Origin: Candidatus Saccharibacteria bacterium
GTDB lineage: Bacteria; Patescibacteriota; Saccharimonadia; Saccharimonadales; Saccharimonadaceae
Assembly: GCA_016789455.1 (NCBI GenBank)
Contig: JAEUQU010000002.1
Coordinates: 1,054,001 to 1,118,000, forward strand
Reading direction: 5' to 3'
DNA length: 64,000 nucleotides
In this document: in pieces, positions 25,656 to 33,525 of the stretch
Numbering within the stretch: the first letter of the stretch is position 1
Layout: every line of letters begins with the position of its first letter
Translations under genes and position numbers: made by a program
Notes under the pieces: generated by a model
Databases searched by the model: none
Told to the model about the DNA's origin: nothing
Seen by the model: the letters and a program-made list of their open reading frames with translations, nothing else

Positions 25656-27440
25656 CTACTTCAATCTGACGAGCCGTTGCTGCAACTGCTGGTACTGCAA
25701 GGCAAGCTGCGTCCGTGACGCCTCATCACCTGCTTCATAAGCCTGCTGCATCTGCTCGCGGATGTTTTGGAGTTTCATTTTGATTGTCTCGGCATTGATA
25801 AGGCTGGCTAATTGCAGTGCTTCTTCATAAAGGCTCTGTGCGTCCCACTGCTGGCCACCATAGCGTTCTTCCGCTTGTAACAGTATTATTTTGCCATAGG
25901 TTTCGTTCTCACGCAACATATCAGGGGTGAACGGTTGCTGGCCGAGGGTGCTGAGCACGTCGTGAAGCTGCTGGCGGCGCCCCTCGTGCAGATCCTCACT
26001 TTTCACGTGAAGCAGGCTCTCACGGGCGGCGGGCAGCATGGCGTTGATAGCCAGGAAGGTGTCTTCCCGGGCAAAGGGGTCGCGGCCGGCAGGCTTGGCC
26101 TTGATAGTCTTCTGTTCGGCTGGCCGTGCAGGCTGGGCGCCGGCGCGGGCGGCGGGCGACGTATCGGACGCCAGGCGGGCCAGTTTGGCGAGCAGCGGTG
26201 CCGTCGGGATTGAGAGCTTCCCTGCCAGGTAATCAACGTAATGCTGGACCTGCACCGGATCGTCAACCTGACGGATCAGCGCCAGGGCCTGCGAGGAGAT
26301 GGCAGCCTTGCCGGCGGCCGTTGCCGGATCGCTGCGGCGGACATACTCATCAATCACCCACTCCACTGCGTCACGCGTCTGTGCTATCGCCGCAAGCCAG
26401 GCATCGACGCCCTGGGCCTGGATCAGCTCGTCCGGATCCTTGGCGCCTTCCGGCAGCACGATGACACTCAAACTGACACCGGCCGTCTTGCCCAGCGGGA
26501 TGACGCGCTCGGTAGCAGCGATACCGGCCTTGTCACCATCAAAACAGAGGCGGATGTTGCGGCTGAAACGGGCAATGGTCTTGAGGTGGTGCTCGGTCAT
26601 GGCCGTGCCGGCAGTAGCCACTACCTGCCCGACACCGGCCTGGTGGCTGCTGACGACATCGAGGTTGCCTTCGACGACGACCGCGTAATCACTGCGCCGG
26701 ATCGGCTCTTTGGCCAGCTCCAGACCGAAGACATGGTGGCTTTTGTCATAGAGCGGCGTGGCCGGAGTATTTAGGTATTTGGGCGCCTTGATGGATTCAT
26801 CAATCAACCGGCCGGTGAAGCCGATCGTCCTGCCCTGCGGATCGCGCAGCGGCACCATCATGCGGCCGCGGAAGAGGTCGCCCAGGCCGGAGCGGCGGCG
26901 GGTACTGAGGCCGGCATCCACCAGTTCGCGCTCGCTGTAGCCGCGCTGCATCAGCAGGCGGGTCAGGCCGGTGTGGTTGTCAGGGGCATACCCAAGGGCG
27001 AAATTCTGGACAACTTCCTTGCTCAAACGCCGCCGTTCAAAGATATAATCCTGCGCAACTTTGCTTTGGATCATGGCCTGCTGGAAATATCGGGTGGCCA
27101 GGGCGATCAGGCCGTAGAGGCGTTCACGGCGGCGGGCAGCAGCACCATCACCCTTCTGGTAATCGGTCAGCTCGACGCCGGCCTTGCGGGCCAGCATAGA
27201 CAGCGCTTCCTTAAAATCGACACCTTCCACCTCCATGACGAAGGCGAAGATGTCACCGCCCTTGTTGGTGCTGAAACAGTGCCATATCTGTTTGTCGGGA
27301 CTGACGAAGAAGCTCGGCGTCTTTTCCTGCGTAAAAGGACTGAGGCCGCGATAACTGCGCCCCGCCCTCTGCAGCGTGACATATTCACCTATCACGTCCA
27401 CAATGTTGAGGCGTGCGCGAACTTCTTCTTTGGCATCCAT
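25656..27440 (-). CDS. dnaG: DNA primase with degenerate zinc-binding domain
   Basis: 594 aa. Synthesises RNA primers for replication. TOPRIM motifs are intact (YAVVVEGNLDVVSSHQAG, LCFDGDKAGIAA), and a C-terminal helicase-binding region is present. The N-terminal CHC2 zinc finger, normally C-P-F-H plus H-C-F-x-C-x, reads LSPFTQEKTPSF and WHCFSTNKGGD: three of the four zinc ligands are Ser or Thr. The fold motif (EKTPSF, GGDI) is kept, so the domain probably folds without metal. No SD: TATAAT ends six bases before the ATG, suggesting a leaderless mRNA. The divergent neighbour starts 49 bp away. Confidence 0.96.
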   Translation of the reverse strand: MDAKEEVRARLNIVDVIGEYVTLQRAGRSYRGLSPFTQEKTPSFFVSPDKQIWHCFSTNKGGDIFAFVMEVEGVDFKEALSMLARKAGVELTDYQKGDGAAARRRERLYGLIALATRYFQQAMIQSKVAQDYIFERRRLSKEVVQNFALGYAPDNHTGLTRLLMQRGYSERELVDAGLSTRRRSGLGDLFRGRMMVPLRDPQGRTIGFTGRLIDESIKAPKYLNTPATPLYDKSHHVFGLELAKEPIRRSDYAVVVEGNLDVVSSHQAGVGQVVATAGTAMTEHHLKTIARFSRNIRLCFDGDKAGIAATERVIPLGKTAGVSLSVIVLPEGAKDPDELIQAQGVDAWLAAIAQTRDAVEWVIDEYVRRSDPATAAGKAAISSQALALIRQVDDPVQVQHYVDYLAGKLSIPTAPLLAKLARLASDTSPAARAGAQPARPAEQKTIKAKPAGRDPFAREDTFLAINAMLPAARESLLHVKSEDLHEGRRQQLHDVLSTLGQQPFTPDMLRENETYGKIILLQAEERYGGQQWDAQSLYEEALQLASLINAETIKMKLQNIREQMQQAYEAGDEASRTQLALQYQQLQQRLVRLK

Positions 27441-27446
27441 ACCCTG

Positions 27447-27483
27447 ATTATAGACTACTAGGGGTGCCGGCGGGTGCTATACT
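27447..27483. promoter_or_regulatory. Divergent leaderless-type promoters (dnaG / 27490 gene)
   Basis: Minus-strand TATAAT (27452-27447) is six bases from the dnaG ATG. Plus-strand TATACT (27478-27483) is six bases from the ATG at 27490. Neither side has an SD or room for one. Confidence 0.6.
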
Positions 27484-27489
27484 ACAGAT

Positions 27490-28101
27490 ATGTCACCAGA
27501 AAAATTCACAGAAATCGTAAAAAACAACAAAAAAGGCATTTTTATCGGGCTCGCGGTGTTCCTCGTGCTGTTCATCGGGCTGCCGCTGACGCTCGACAGC
27601 CTCAAGGACAGGACGCCGGGCCGCGTCGCCGCCTACCAGGCGCGGCTGCAGGGCATCGCCGACCTGGCGGACGATCAGGACCGCTGGATCAATGACGAGC
27701 GGCTCGAGAACGAGAACACCAACATGAAGGTATTGCTTGGCGGTTCCGCCACCCAGATCGGCAGCTATATCGCTTCGCGCTGGGGCAAGGCCGACCCCGA
27801 GGGCGCACGCGTGGCCGCCCAGGCCAAGACGTTGGCCGAGATTGAGACCAGCCTGCAGGAATCCCGCCTCAGCAACACCTACGAGCGGACCTACCGCGAA
27901 CTGATGACCATGGAGCTGGCCTCTATGTACGAAGAGGCCACCGTCCTCTCCACCAAGACCGGCGCCAAGGGCAAGGAGCTGTTCAGCGGTATCTCCGAAC
28001 AGATCGAAGCCGCCTACAAAGGCTTCGTCGCGCTGGACGAGACACCAGCCGAAGAGCCGGCCGAGGAAGATGCCGCGCAGGAATCAGGCACCGAACGATA
28101 G
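27490..28101 (+). CDS. Single-pass membrane protein of unknown function
   Basis: 203 aa. A short basic N-terminus (SPEKFTEIVKNNKKG) precedes one membrane helix (about residues 17-34, IFIGLAVFLVLFIGLPLTL), then a mostly helical, charged domain (YQARLQGIADLADDQDRW ... ELASMYEEATVLSTKTGAKGKEL) and an acidic Glu/Ala tail. The topology is probably a cytoplasmic N-terminus with an extracellular domain. No known domain recognised. Divergent from dnaG; ends at a strong terminator. Confidence 0.7.
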   Translation: MSPEKFTEIVKNNKKGIFIGLAVFLVLFIGLPLTLDSLKDRTPGRVAAYQARLQGIADLADDQDRWINDERLENENTNMKVLLGGSATQIGSYIASRWGKADPEGARVAAQAKTLAEIETSLQESRLSNTYERTYRELMTMELASMYEEATVLSTKTGAKGKELFSGISEQIEAAYKGFVALDETPAEEPAEEDAAQESGTER

Positions 28102-28114
28102 CGCCACCCGTCAA

Positions 28115-28142
28115 AAAAGAGACGCCCGAGAGCGTCTCTTTT
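28115..28142. terminator. Bidirectional intrinsic terminator
   Basis: An 11-bp perfect stem (AAAAGAGACGC / GCGTCTCTTTT, six-base loop) lies between convergent genes and has A- and T-tracts on both sides. Confidence 0.9.
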
Positions 28143-28155
28143 CATATCTGACCGC

Positions 28156-28491
28156 TTATGATGCTTTGACCAGCTCGTAGGAGTGCCTGATAAGGTCACG
28201 GATCTCATCATTGCTCAGCTGGCCGCTGCAGATGATAGTGTTCCAGTGCTTCTTGTTGAGGTGGTAACCCGGCAGTACTGTCTCGTAGCGCTCACGCAGG
28301 GTCAGGGCCAGCTGCGGGTCGCACTTCATGCTGATGCGCAGCGGGTCGGAATCTTCGGCGATGATGACGAAGAGCTTGCCCTTCCCCTCGTCGTCGCGGC
28401 CGTACTTGTAGACGGCGGCGTCTTTGCCGAACGGATAATCGAGCCAGGTATCTGGCAGGCTGAAGATGAAAGTTTCGAATTCTTTGTGCAT
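28156..28491 (-). CDS. MmcQ/YjbR family protein
   Basis: 111 aa from the ATG at 28491; upstream in-frame codons lie in the promoter region. Pattern of the YjbR/CyaY-like DNA-binding fold: LDYPFGKDAAVYKYG near the start, GKLFVIIAEDSDPLRISMKCDP in the middle, and VLPGYHLNKKHWNTIIC followed by ISYELV-type helices at the end. The biochemical role of the family is not settled; single-domain members are thought to bind DNA. A TATAAT at 28531-28536 gives a short leader. Confidence 0.85.
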   Translation of the reverse strand: MHKEFETFIFSLPDTWLDYPFGKDAAVYKYGRDDEGKGKLFVIIAEDSDPLRISMKCDPQLALTLRERYETVLPGYHLNKKHWNTIICSGQLSNDEIRDLIRHSYELVKAS

Positions 28492-28542
28492 AATTACTCG
28501 AGACGGACGACGAGCCCGTAAACGAGTGTTATTATAACATAT

Positions 28543-29370
28543 ATGAATCGAGAACGCATTTACCCCGATCACCTCTATGAACCGTCCCGTGTAGCACTGG
28601 CGCAGCAAATATTGCAAAAGGAACTTCGCAAGCTATTTCCCGAGCTGTCGCCAGAGAACCGAGGACAGCTCGATATTGCCGTGACCGGCTGGGCGCAGCG
28701 TCCCTCTGAGTATCATTTGGACGAAATGGAGCTGCGCGACTTCTGGAACATCTTTGCAGCCATGATGGAAAGCGTAAAGCTGAAACCAAAATTCGTAACA
28801 CTTCTCACGGCCGGCAACTACCATTGGCGACGCGAGCAGCTCGTAGTGGCGGACATCGGCATGTCATCGCCATTCGATCAGTTACAACAACTCCCTGGGC
28901 TAAAAGCCCGGCCGGGCACGACATTTGCAGATATAGGCAAGGCGCTGTCAGACAAACCCGATCTTATAGCGGAGCATCGTCGCATAGTAGAATCTCACAG
29001 CACCGATGCCGAACAGAATACCTACCCCATCATCGTACGCGAACAGGACGGCAGACTGCAGGTGATGGACGGAAACCGTCGCGCCTTGCTGGCTTTTATG
29101 CATGGGCAACGGCTGATTGATGCATGGGTTTACCGTTCGGACGGCGAGGCGCCTAAGGACTTCTGGGTTCCGGTCAATGACCTATACCAGATAGTAGCCA
29201 TGTATAAAATTGCCAAAGAAACCGGTCGCGCCGAGCAGGACGGTCCAGTGCTCAGGCGCATGCTAGACATACACTTCAGTCAAAGTGCCGTTGCCGCTAT
29301 CAGCTTTGAAGATCGCATTCTTTCACGGGACGACACGGCCCGGGAGCTGTACGGCATACTCCCTGCTTAG
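28543..29370 (+). CDS. Protein with a ParB/sulfiredoxin-like fold segment
   Basis: 275 aa. The segment TYPIIVREQDGRLQVMDGNRRALLAFMHG (about residues 160-190) matches the pattern of the ParB N-terminal/Srx fold, including the G-N-R-R box that binds nucleotide in ParB-like CTPases. No ParB-type HTH is evident downstream, so it is not a standard chromosome-segregation ParB. The N-terminal half is helical and unknown. TATTAT lies seven bases upstream of the ATG and no SD is seen. It converges on orn, overlapping by four bases. Confidence 0.5.
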   Translation: MNRERIYPDHLYEPSRVALAQQILQKELRKLFPELSPENRGQLDIAVTGWAQRPSEYHLDEMELRDFWNIFAAMMESVKLKPKFVTLLTAGNYHWRREQLVVADIGMSSPFDQLQQLPGLKARPGTTFADIGKALSDKPDLIAEHRRIVESHSTDAEQNTYPIIVREQDGRLQVMDGNRRALLAFMHGQRLIDAWVYRSDGEAPKDFWVPVNDLYQIVAMYKIAKETGRAEQDGPVLRRMLDIHFSQSAVAAISFEDRILSRDDTARELYGILPA

Positions 29371-29903
29371 CCCTGCTTTACCTTGGCAATATAGTGCTGC
29401 AGCTCCTCAATCGAGCCGCGGATGTCTTCCAGCGCCCGGTGCTTCTCCGGCTTGACGTACTTGGCGGCCCGGAACTTGCCCTCAAAGACGACCTTCCAGG
29501 CGCTGACATCGAGCATGCGGTAGTGCAGCTTGGCATCCAGGGTTGGCCAATACTGACGGATGAAGCGGCGGTCCTGGTGGATAGAGTTGCCGGCCAGGAT
29601 GACGCGCTCGCCCGATTTGAAGTGGGCGTCGACGAAAGCGACCAGTGCCGCTTCAGCCTGCTCCTCAGTAGTGCCGCTGGCCCGGCAGGCTTCAGTCAGG
29701 CCGGAGGCGCCGTGCTGCTTATGGCTGAACTCTTCCATGTTGTCCAGCACGGTATCGGGCTGGTGGATGATGGCTTCGTAACTGGCGTATTCGGTGAAAT
29801 TCCAATCAGTCGCGATGGCAGCGACTTCAAGGATACGGTCTTTGGCAGGATCGAGGCCGGTCATTTCCAGATCGACCCATAGGAGGGTGGCGTGTTTGGT
29901 CAT
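29367..29903 (-). CDS. orn: Oligoribonuclease
   Basis: 178 aa, standard length. DEDDh 3'-5' exoribonuclease that degrades dinucleotides and short RNAs left by PNPase and similar enzymes. Exo I is LLWVDLEMTGLDP, Exo II is ILAGNSIHQDRRFI, and Exo III is HRALEDIRGSIEEL with the catalytic His. It follows msrB by a few bases in the same direction. With pnp in the same window the RNA-decay endpoint is covered. Confidence 0.96.
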   Translation of the reverse strand: MTKHATLLWVDLEMTGLDPAKDRILEVAAIATDWNFTEYASYEAIIHQPDTVLDNMEEFSHKQHGASGLTEACRASGTTEEQAEAALVAFVDAHFKSGERVILAGNSIHQDRRFIRQYWPTLDAKLHYRMLDVSAWKVVFEGKFRAAKYVKPEKHRALEDIRGSIEELQHYIAKVKQG

Positions 29904-29906
29904 GGC

Positions 29907-30337
29907 TTATAGTATACCTGATTCATCGGCAGCCGGCGCATTTTCATCAGGGGTGAATGCCAGGCTGGCCGAATTGACGCAATAACGCTGGTCGGTCGGC
30001 GTGTCGTACCCCTCCCCTTCGAAGACATGACCCAGATGGCCAGCGCACCGGGCGCGCTGATATCGATGCGGTGCATGCCGTGGCTGAAGTCATGCTGGTA
30101 ATCAACCGCTCCGTCGCGGGCATCATAAAAAGTGGGCCAACCACAGTGGCTTTGGAACTTGGTTCCGGCATCGAACAAGATATTGCCACAGGCCGCACAG
30201 GCGTAGATGCCCGGCCGGCTTTCATATAGATATTCGCCGGTGAACGGTGCTTCGGTAGCCCGCTGGCGCAGGCTAGCGAATTGTTCGGGTGTCAGCTGGC
30301 GGCGCCACTCATCCTCGGACTTGTGGATGGCGGGCAT
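29907..30337 (-). pseudogene. msrB: Methionine-R-sulfoxide reductase B interrupted by a one-base frameshift
   Basis: Reading from the ATG at 30337, the first ~95 residues are typical MsrB ([42 protein letters not shown]). The frame then breaks near position 30060. Shifting by one base restores the family C-terminus ([20 protein letters not shown], then [12 protein letters not shown]) and a TAA at 29907. Adding one base inside AGCGCGCC would restore a CARC zinc pair and give 143 aa. The intact protein would repair methionine-R-sulfoxides. A sequencing or assembly error is as likely as a real mutation. It starts right after the mscL stop. Confidence 0.85.
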
Positions 30338-30341
30338 GGCC

Positions 30342-30782
30342 TTACTCTTCTTTCTTTTTGTCGAGCTTATCGAGTTTAAGGCCAAGGACGATGAAGTAGA
30401 TGACCGCCGAAAGGGCGATGAACTTTATAAGGGCATCGATCAGCGCGCCCAGGTCGTACTCGGCGCTGCGGCCCCAGAACGCAACCGGTATCACCAGGTC
30501 TTTGAGGCCGTCCGCACCCAGGATCAGGACAACAGTCGGGGTGATGACCGAACTGACAATCTGATTTACCAGTCCTGTGGCCGCCGTACCGATAGCCAGA
30601 CCGATGGCCAGTCCGACCACGCCTTTTTCGCGGACGAATTGGACAAAGCCAGCCAGCTGATTAGTGGTGGCGCCGGCGATCGCCTTGCCCGCCAGAGCGG
30701 CCTTAACCTGCGGTCCGGTCGCCTTGCTGGTCTCCACTTCTTCGTTATCTTCGGTTTTTTTGGCATCGGTCATCTTTAACAT
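30342..30782 (-). CDS. mscL: Large-conductance mechanosensitive channel
   Basis: 146 aa. Opens under membrane tension to release solutes. Two membrane helices: TM1 about residues 53-80 (EKGVVGLAIGLAIGTAATGLVNQIVSSVITP) and TM2 about 108-130 (YDLGALIDALIKFIALSAVIYFIVLGL), with a basic C-terminal helix (KLDKLDKKKEE). The N-terminal extension of ~45 residues is longer than in E. coli MscL and is charged. GAGGAG lies six bases before the ATG at 30782. Likely co-transcribed with msrB and orn. Confidence 0.9.
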   Translation of the reverse strand: MLKMTDAKKTEDNEEVETSKATGPQVKAALAGKAIAGATTNQLAGFVQFVREKGVVGLAIGLAIGTAATGLVNQIVSSVITPTVVLILGADGLKDLVIPVAFWGRSAEYDLGALIDALIKFIALSAVIYFIVLGLKLDKLDKKKEE

Positions 30783-30840
30783 GACAGTCTCCTCTGTTCA
30801 GACTTACTATACACCGTTGCCAGTGGCGTGACGGTGAAAA

Positions 30841-30854
30841 ATTTCACGTGAAAT
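30841..30854. promoter_or_regulatory. parS-like palindrome (argS-mscL gap)
   Basis: Perfect 14-bp palindrome ATTTCACGTGAAAT. Its inner 12 bases equal the core of the ParB-binding parS site (TGTTTCACGTGAAACA). One of about 15 related sites in the window. Confidence 0.6.
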
Positions 30855-30861
30855 AGTGCCG

Positions 30862-32544
30862 CTACAGGCGCTCGGGCGCGGTGATGCCGAGCAGCTGCAA
30901 GCCGCGGCGCAAAGTATCTGCATAGACCGTGACCAGCGCCAACCGCTCGGCTTGGCGCGGATCTCCGATGACCCGGCTCTTCTCGTAGAAGCGGTTGAAG
31001 GCCTGGGTCAGCTCGTAGAGATAGGTGCAGATCAGGTGCGGCAACAGCTCGACGATGGCGCGGTCGAGGACTTCGGCATATTCGGTCAGTTTGAGGGCTA
31101 GGATGCGCTCCTCTTCGTCCAGCGTCAGCGCAGAGACAGCCGGGAGCTCGCCGTCATGTTTGGAAAGAATGCTGCAGGCCCGGGCGTGAGCATACTGCAG
31201 GTACGGTCCGGAGTTCCCTTCCAGGCTGACCGATTCCTGTGGATCATAAATTATGTCGCCACCGATGCGCTGTTTCAAAAGTGAATATTTGATGGCGCCA
31301 AGGATGACGTCGTAGTCCGTGCCGCGGCCATCATTCATCTGGGAACCGGCCTCAGTGGCGGCGTCCAAGACATCCTGGGCCAGCAGGCCGTTGCCCTTTC
31401 GGCTGCTCATCTTGACGCCGCCTGGCAGCTTGATCAGGCCGTGGGTGATGTGCAGGCTGCGTTCGGCGACTTCGGGATGGAAGTGCCCAAGCACTTTGAG
31501 TACCACCTTCATGTATTCAACTATGTCGTTGGCGGTGATGATGATACCTTTATCGAACTGGTAATCGCGCCATTTGATGGCGGCCAGGCCAAGATCCTTG
31601 GCCTCATAGGTAGGGATGCCAGCCGAGGTCATGAAGACGCGGGTGTGTAAGCCCTGCTCTTCCCCTTTGTAGACGATAGCGCCGTCGGATTCACTCAGCA
31701 CACCTTCGGCCAGGCCGCGATGCACAAGGTCGACGCCGACCGGGGCGCATTCGCTTTCTGGCAGGTAGCGCGCGAACGGCGAGACCTGTAGTTGTTCATA
31801 GAGCTTTTCAAAGCCTTCGTAGCTCCACTGGCGGCAGGTCCAATAAATGTGTGCGAATGGAGTATCGCGATCGCCACTTTCAAATAGTGCATACACTTTT
31901 TTATTAATGGCAATTATTTCGGCCTTGGCCGCCTCATTTTCTTCATAGGCGGCGGTGCCTTCGACGTAGCGGCGGGTCACCCAGACGGCGCGTTCGGCCT
32001 CTGGGATATCCTGTAGTTTCTCGGGGTGTTCCCCACCGAGCGTCTGGATGATGCCCCACATGGCCCTGCCGACATGCAGACCGACGTCACCGCCGAAGTT
32101 GACCCGCTGCACCGTGGCACCGGCCACTTCATGCAGCCGGGCAATAACGTCTCCCACCAGAGTGGTGTAGAGATGACCGGCGTGCAGCACCTTGAACGGA
32201 TTGGGGTCTGAGTATTCTGCAACGACCGTCTTGCCGGCATAGTGTTGAGGTACCTCTGACAGACGGGCCAGCTGGCCGGCCAGCGCCTGGTCGTTGACAC
32301 GCAGGTTGAGAAAGCCGGGGCCAGCTACCGAGACTTCGGTGAAGAAGGGCTGCTCGCGCAGGTGGCCGGCGAGCTGCTCGGCAATCTGACGCGGCGGACG
32401 GCCCAGCTCGCGCGTCAGCTGCATGGCTACGTTGCTTGCGAAATCACCGAACTGCGGATCGGGCCGGCTGAGTTCGGGGACGACAGCACTGTCAAACAGC
32501 TGTTTGACGGCGTTGGTCAGGATGGTGGTTGCCTCTTGTTTCAT
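30862..32544 (-). CDS. argS: Arginyl-tRNA synthetase
   Basis: 560 aa from the ATG at 32544. Class I synthetase charging tRNA-Arg. The HIGH-type motif is FKVLHAGHLYTT, the KMSKS-like motif is GGVKMSSRKGN, the N-terminal Add-1 domain is short, and a DALR anticodon-binding domain closes the protein (AHARACSIL to RFYEKSRVIGDP). An ATG three codons upstream sits inside TATAAT, so the downstream ATG, seven bases after the -10 box, is the probable leaderless start. A tRNA-Arg(GCG) gene lies in the same window. Confidence 0.96.
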   Translation of the reverse strand: MKQEATTILTNAVKQLFDSAVVPELSRPDPQFGDFASNVAMQLTRELGRPPRQIAEQLAGHLREQPFFTEVSVAGPGFLNLRVNDQALAGQLARLSEVPQHYAGKTVVAEYSDPNPFKVLHAGHLYTTLVGDVIARLHEVAGATVQRVNFGGDVGLHVGRAMWGIIQTLGGEHPEKLQDIPEAERAVWVTRRYVEGTAAYEENEAAKAEIIAINKKVYALFESGDRDTPFAHIYWTCRQWSYEGFEKLYEQLQVSPFARYLPESECAPVGVDLVHRGLAEGVLSESDGAIVYKGEEQGLHTRVFMTSAGIPTYEAKDLGLAAIKWRDYQFDKGIIITANDIVEYMKVVLKVLGHFHPEVAERSLHITHGLIKLPGGVKMSSRKGNGLLAQDVLDAATEAGSQMNDGRGTDYDVILGAIKYSLLKQRIGGDIIYDPQESVSLEGNSGPYLQYAHARACSILSKHDGELPAVSALTLDEEERILALKLTEYAEVLDRAIVELLPHLICTYLYELTQAFNRFYEKSRVIGDPRQAERLALVTVYADTLRRGLQLLGITAPERL

Positions 32545-32635
32545 CGTGTGCATTATAACAGAGGTGTGGGCATTATTAATAATTGTACAGATATGCTAAT
32601 GGCTACTCTATATCCAAAACTCAAGTGCACGTTAG

Positions 32636-32893
32636 CTAAGAGTGTCTCTTCTTTGCAACAGAAGAACGCCACGGCTGACGAGATGCCAGTGCAAAAGAGA
32701 TGATACTGAATACTGCCCACATAATCCATGCGGGGTGCCGCTCGTCAAAGAAAAAAATGTACGCCGCAAATAACAAGTACCCAAGGCTGACAAGCAACCA
32801 CTCCAAGCGTTTACTCTTGAATATAAAGTGACCTATCGTCAGCAGCACTACAAAGATTGCAAAGCCAGTGAGAAAAATACTTACTTCGTTCAT
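32636..32893 (-). CDS. Small three-helix membrane protein
   Basis: 85 aa with three hydrophobic segments (about 4-24, 31-50, 54-71) and a basic C-terminal tail (RQPWRSSVAKKRHS). No family recognised. A TATTAT box lies nine bases upstream of the ATG. It stands alone between argS and the secreted-protein gene. Confidence 0.55.
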   Translation of the reverse strand: MNEVSIFLTGFAIFVVLLTIGHFIFKSKRLEWLLVSLGYLLFAAYIFFFDERHPAWIMWAVFSIISFALASRQPWRSSVAKKRHS

Positions 32894-32917
32894 TACAGAC
32901 TAATAATAGCAGTAGTT

Positions 32918-32948
32918 GGGCAACGGAAGGAATTTCCCTCCGTTGCCC
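32918..32948. terminator. Inverted repeat after the secreted-protein gene
   Basis: GGGCAACGGA / TCCGTTGCCC-type arms around a short A/T loop, directly downstream of the gene ending at 32954. Strong stem, no long U-tract. Confidence 0.55.
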
Positions 32949-32953
32949 ACGCC

Positions 32954-33358
32954 TTACCCCTTGTAGCAACCCTCTAGGTACCACCACCACGACTTGGGAG
33001 CCAGCATGGTTCGGCCACCAGGGCCCTGCACCACCCGTGTCGGCTGGTTGAGCGGCGTAGCCACGGTCAGACACATGTCGTCGCGGTGCCCGGCGAACCC
33101 GATGCCGACACCGATCACGCCAGCCGCCGCTTGTCCGACAAGCCCGACAAGCCCAGCACCGACCGTCAGCGCACCCCCTGCCCACGCAATGGATGCCGTG
33201 TTGTCATTGGTGAAGTGCGTGTAGCGCACCCCCTTCCAGTCCTCGTAGTGATTCCCGAACGCGTCGTGGCCTTCGGCCGCAGCTGCGACTCCCGACGTGC
33301 CAAGGGCGAACCCGATGGCAACAAGCACGACAACCAGCGCAGAGCGCAGTCGTCTCAT
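32954..33358 (-). CDS. Small secreted protein with a glycine-rich hydrophobic core
   Basis: 134 aa from the ATG at 33358 (AAGGAAAGG upstream). A signal peptide (RRLRSALVVVLVAIGFALGTSGVAAAA) is followed by a hydrophilic segment (FGNHYEDWKGVRYTHFTND), a ~32-residue Gly/Ala/Val stretch (WAGGALTVGAGLVGLVGQ ... GVGIGFAG) and a C-terminal part rich in Trp with Cys residues (SWWWYLEGCYKG). The Gly-rich amphipathic or membrane-inserting core resembles pore-forming bacteriocin-like peptides, but no known family is recognised. A strong TTGACA promoter and an SD set it apart from the leaderless housekeeping genes. Confidence 0.6.
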   Translation of the reverse strand: MRRLRSALVVVLVAIGFALGTSGVAAAAEGHDAFGNHYEDWKGVRYTHFTNDNTASIAWAGGALTVGAGLVGLVGQAAAGVIGVGIGFAGHRDDMCLTVATPLNQPTRVVQGPGGRTMLAPKSWWWYLEGCYKG

Positions 33359-33404
33359 GGCACCTTTCCTTGGGTGAGGCGTCCGCATGATAGAGCGGAA
33401 TTTT

Positions 33405-33433
33405 AGTCTATAAACTTAGTGACATACTGTCAA
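33405..33433 (-). promoter_or_regulatory. Promoter of the Gly-rich secreted protein
   Basis: Minus strand: TTGACA (33433-33428), 17-bp spacer, TAGACT (33410-33405). Predicted leader about 40 nt with an SD. Confidence 0.7.
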
Positions 33434-33475
33434 CAATAAATTTATGCATATTTTAAAAAACGCAAAACAGTTTTT

Positions 33476-33495
33476 AGTGCCTACTGGGAGGCACT
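33476..33495. repeat. Small hairpin downstream of pyrG
   Basis: AGTGCCT / AGGCACT with a six-base loop, about 30 bp after the pyrG stop. It probably marks the pyrG transcript end, although the U-rich side faces the opposite strand. Confidence 0.45.
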
Positions 33496-33525
33496 TATTT
33501 ATTAAATGTCAATGAGGAACAGGTG

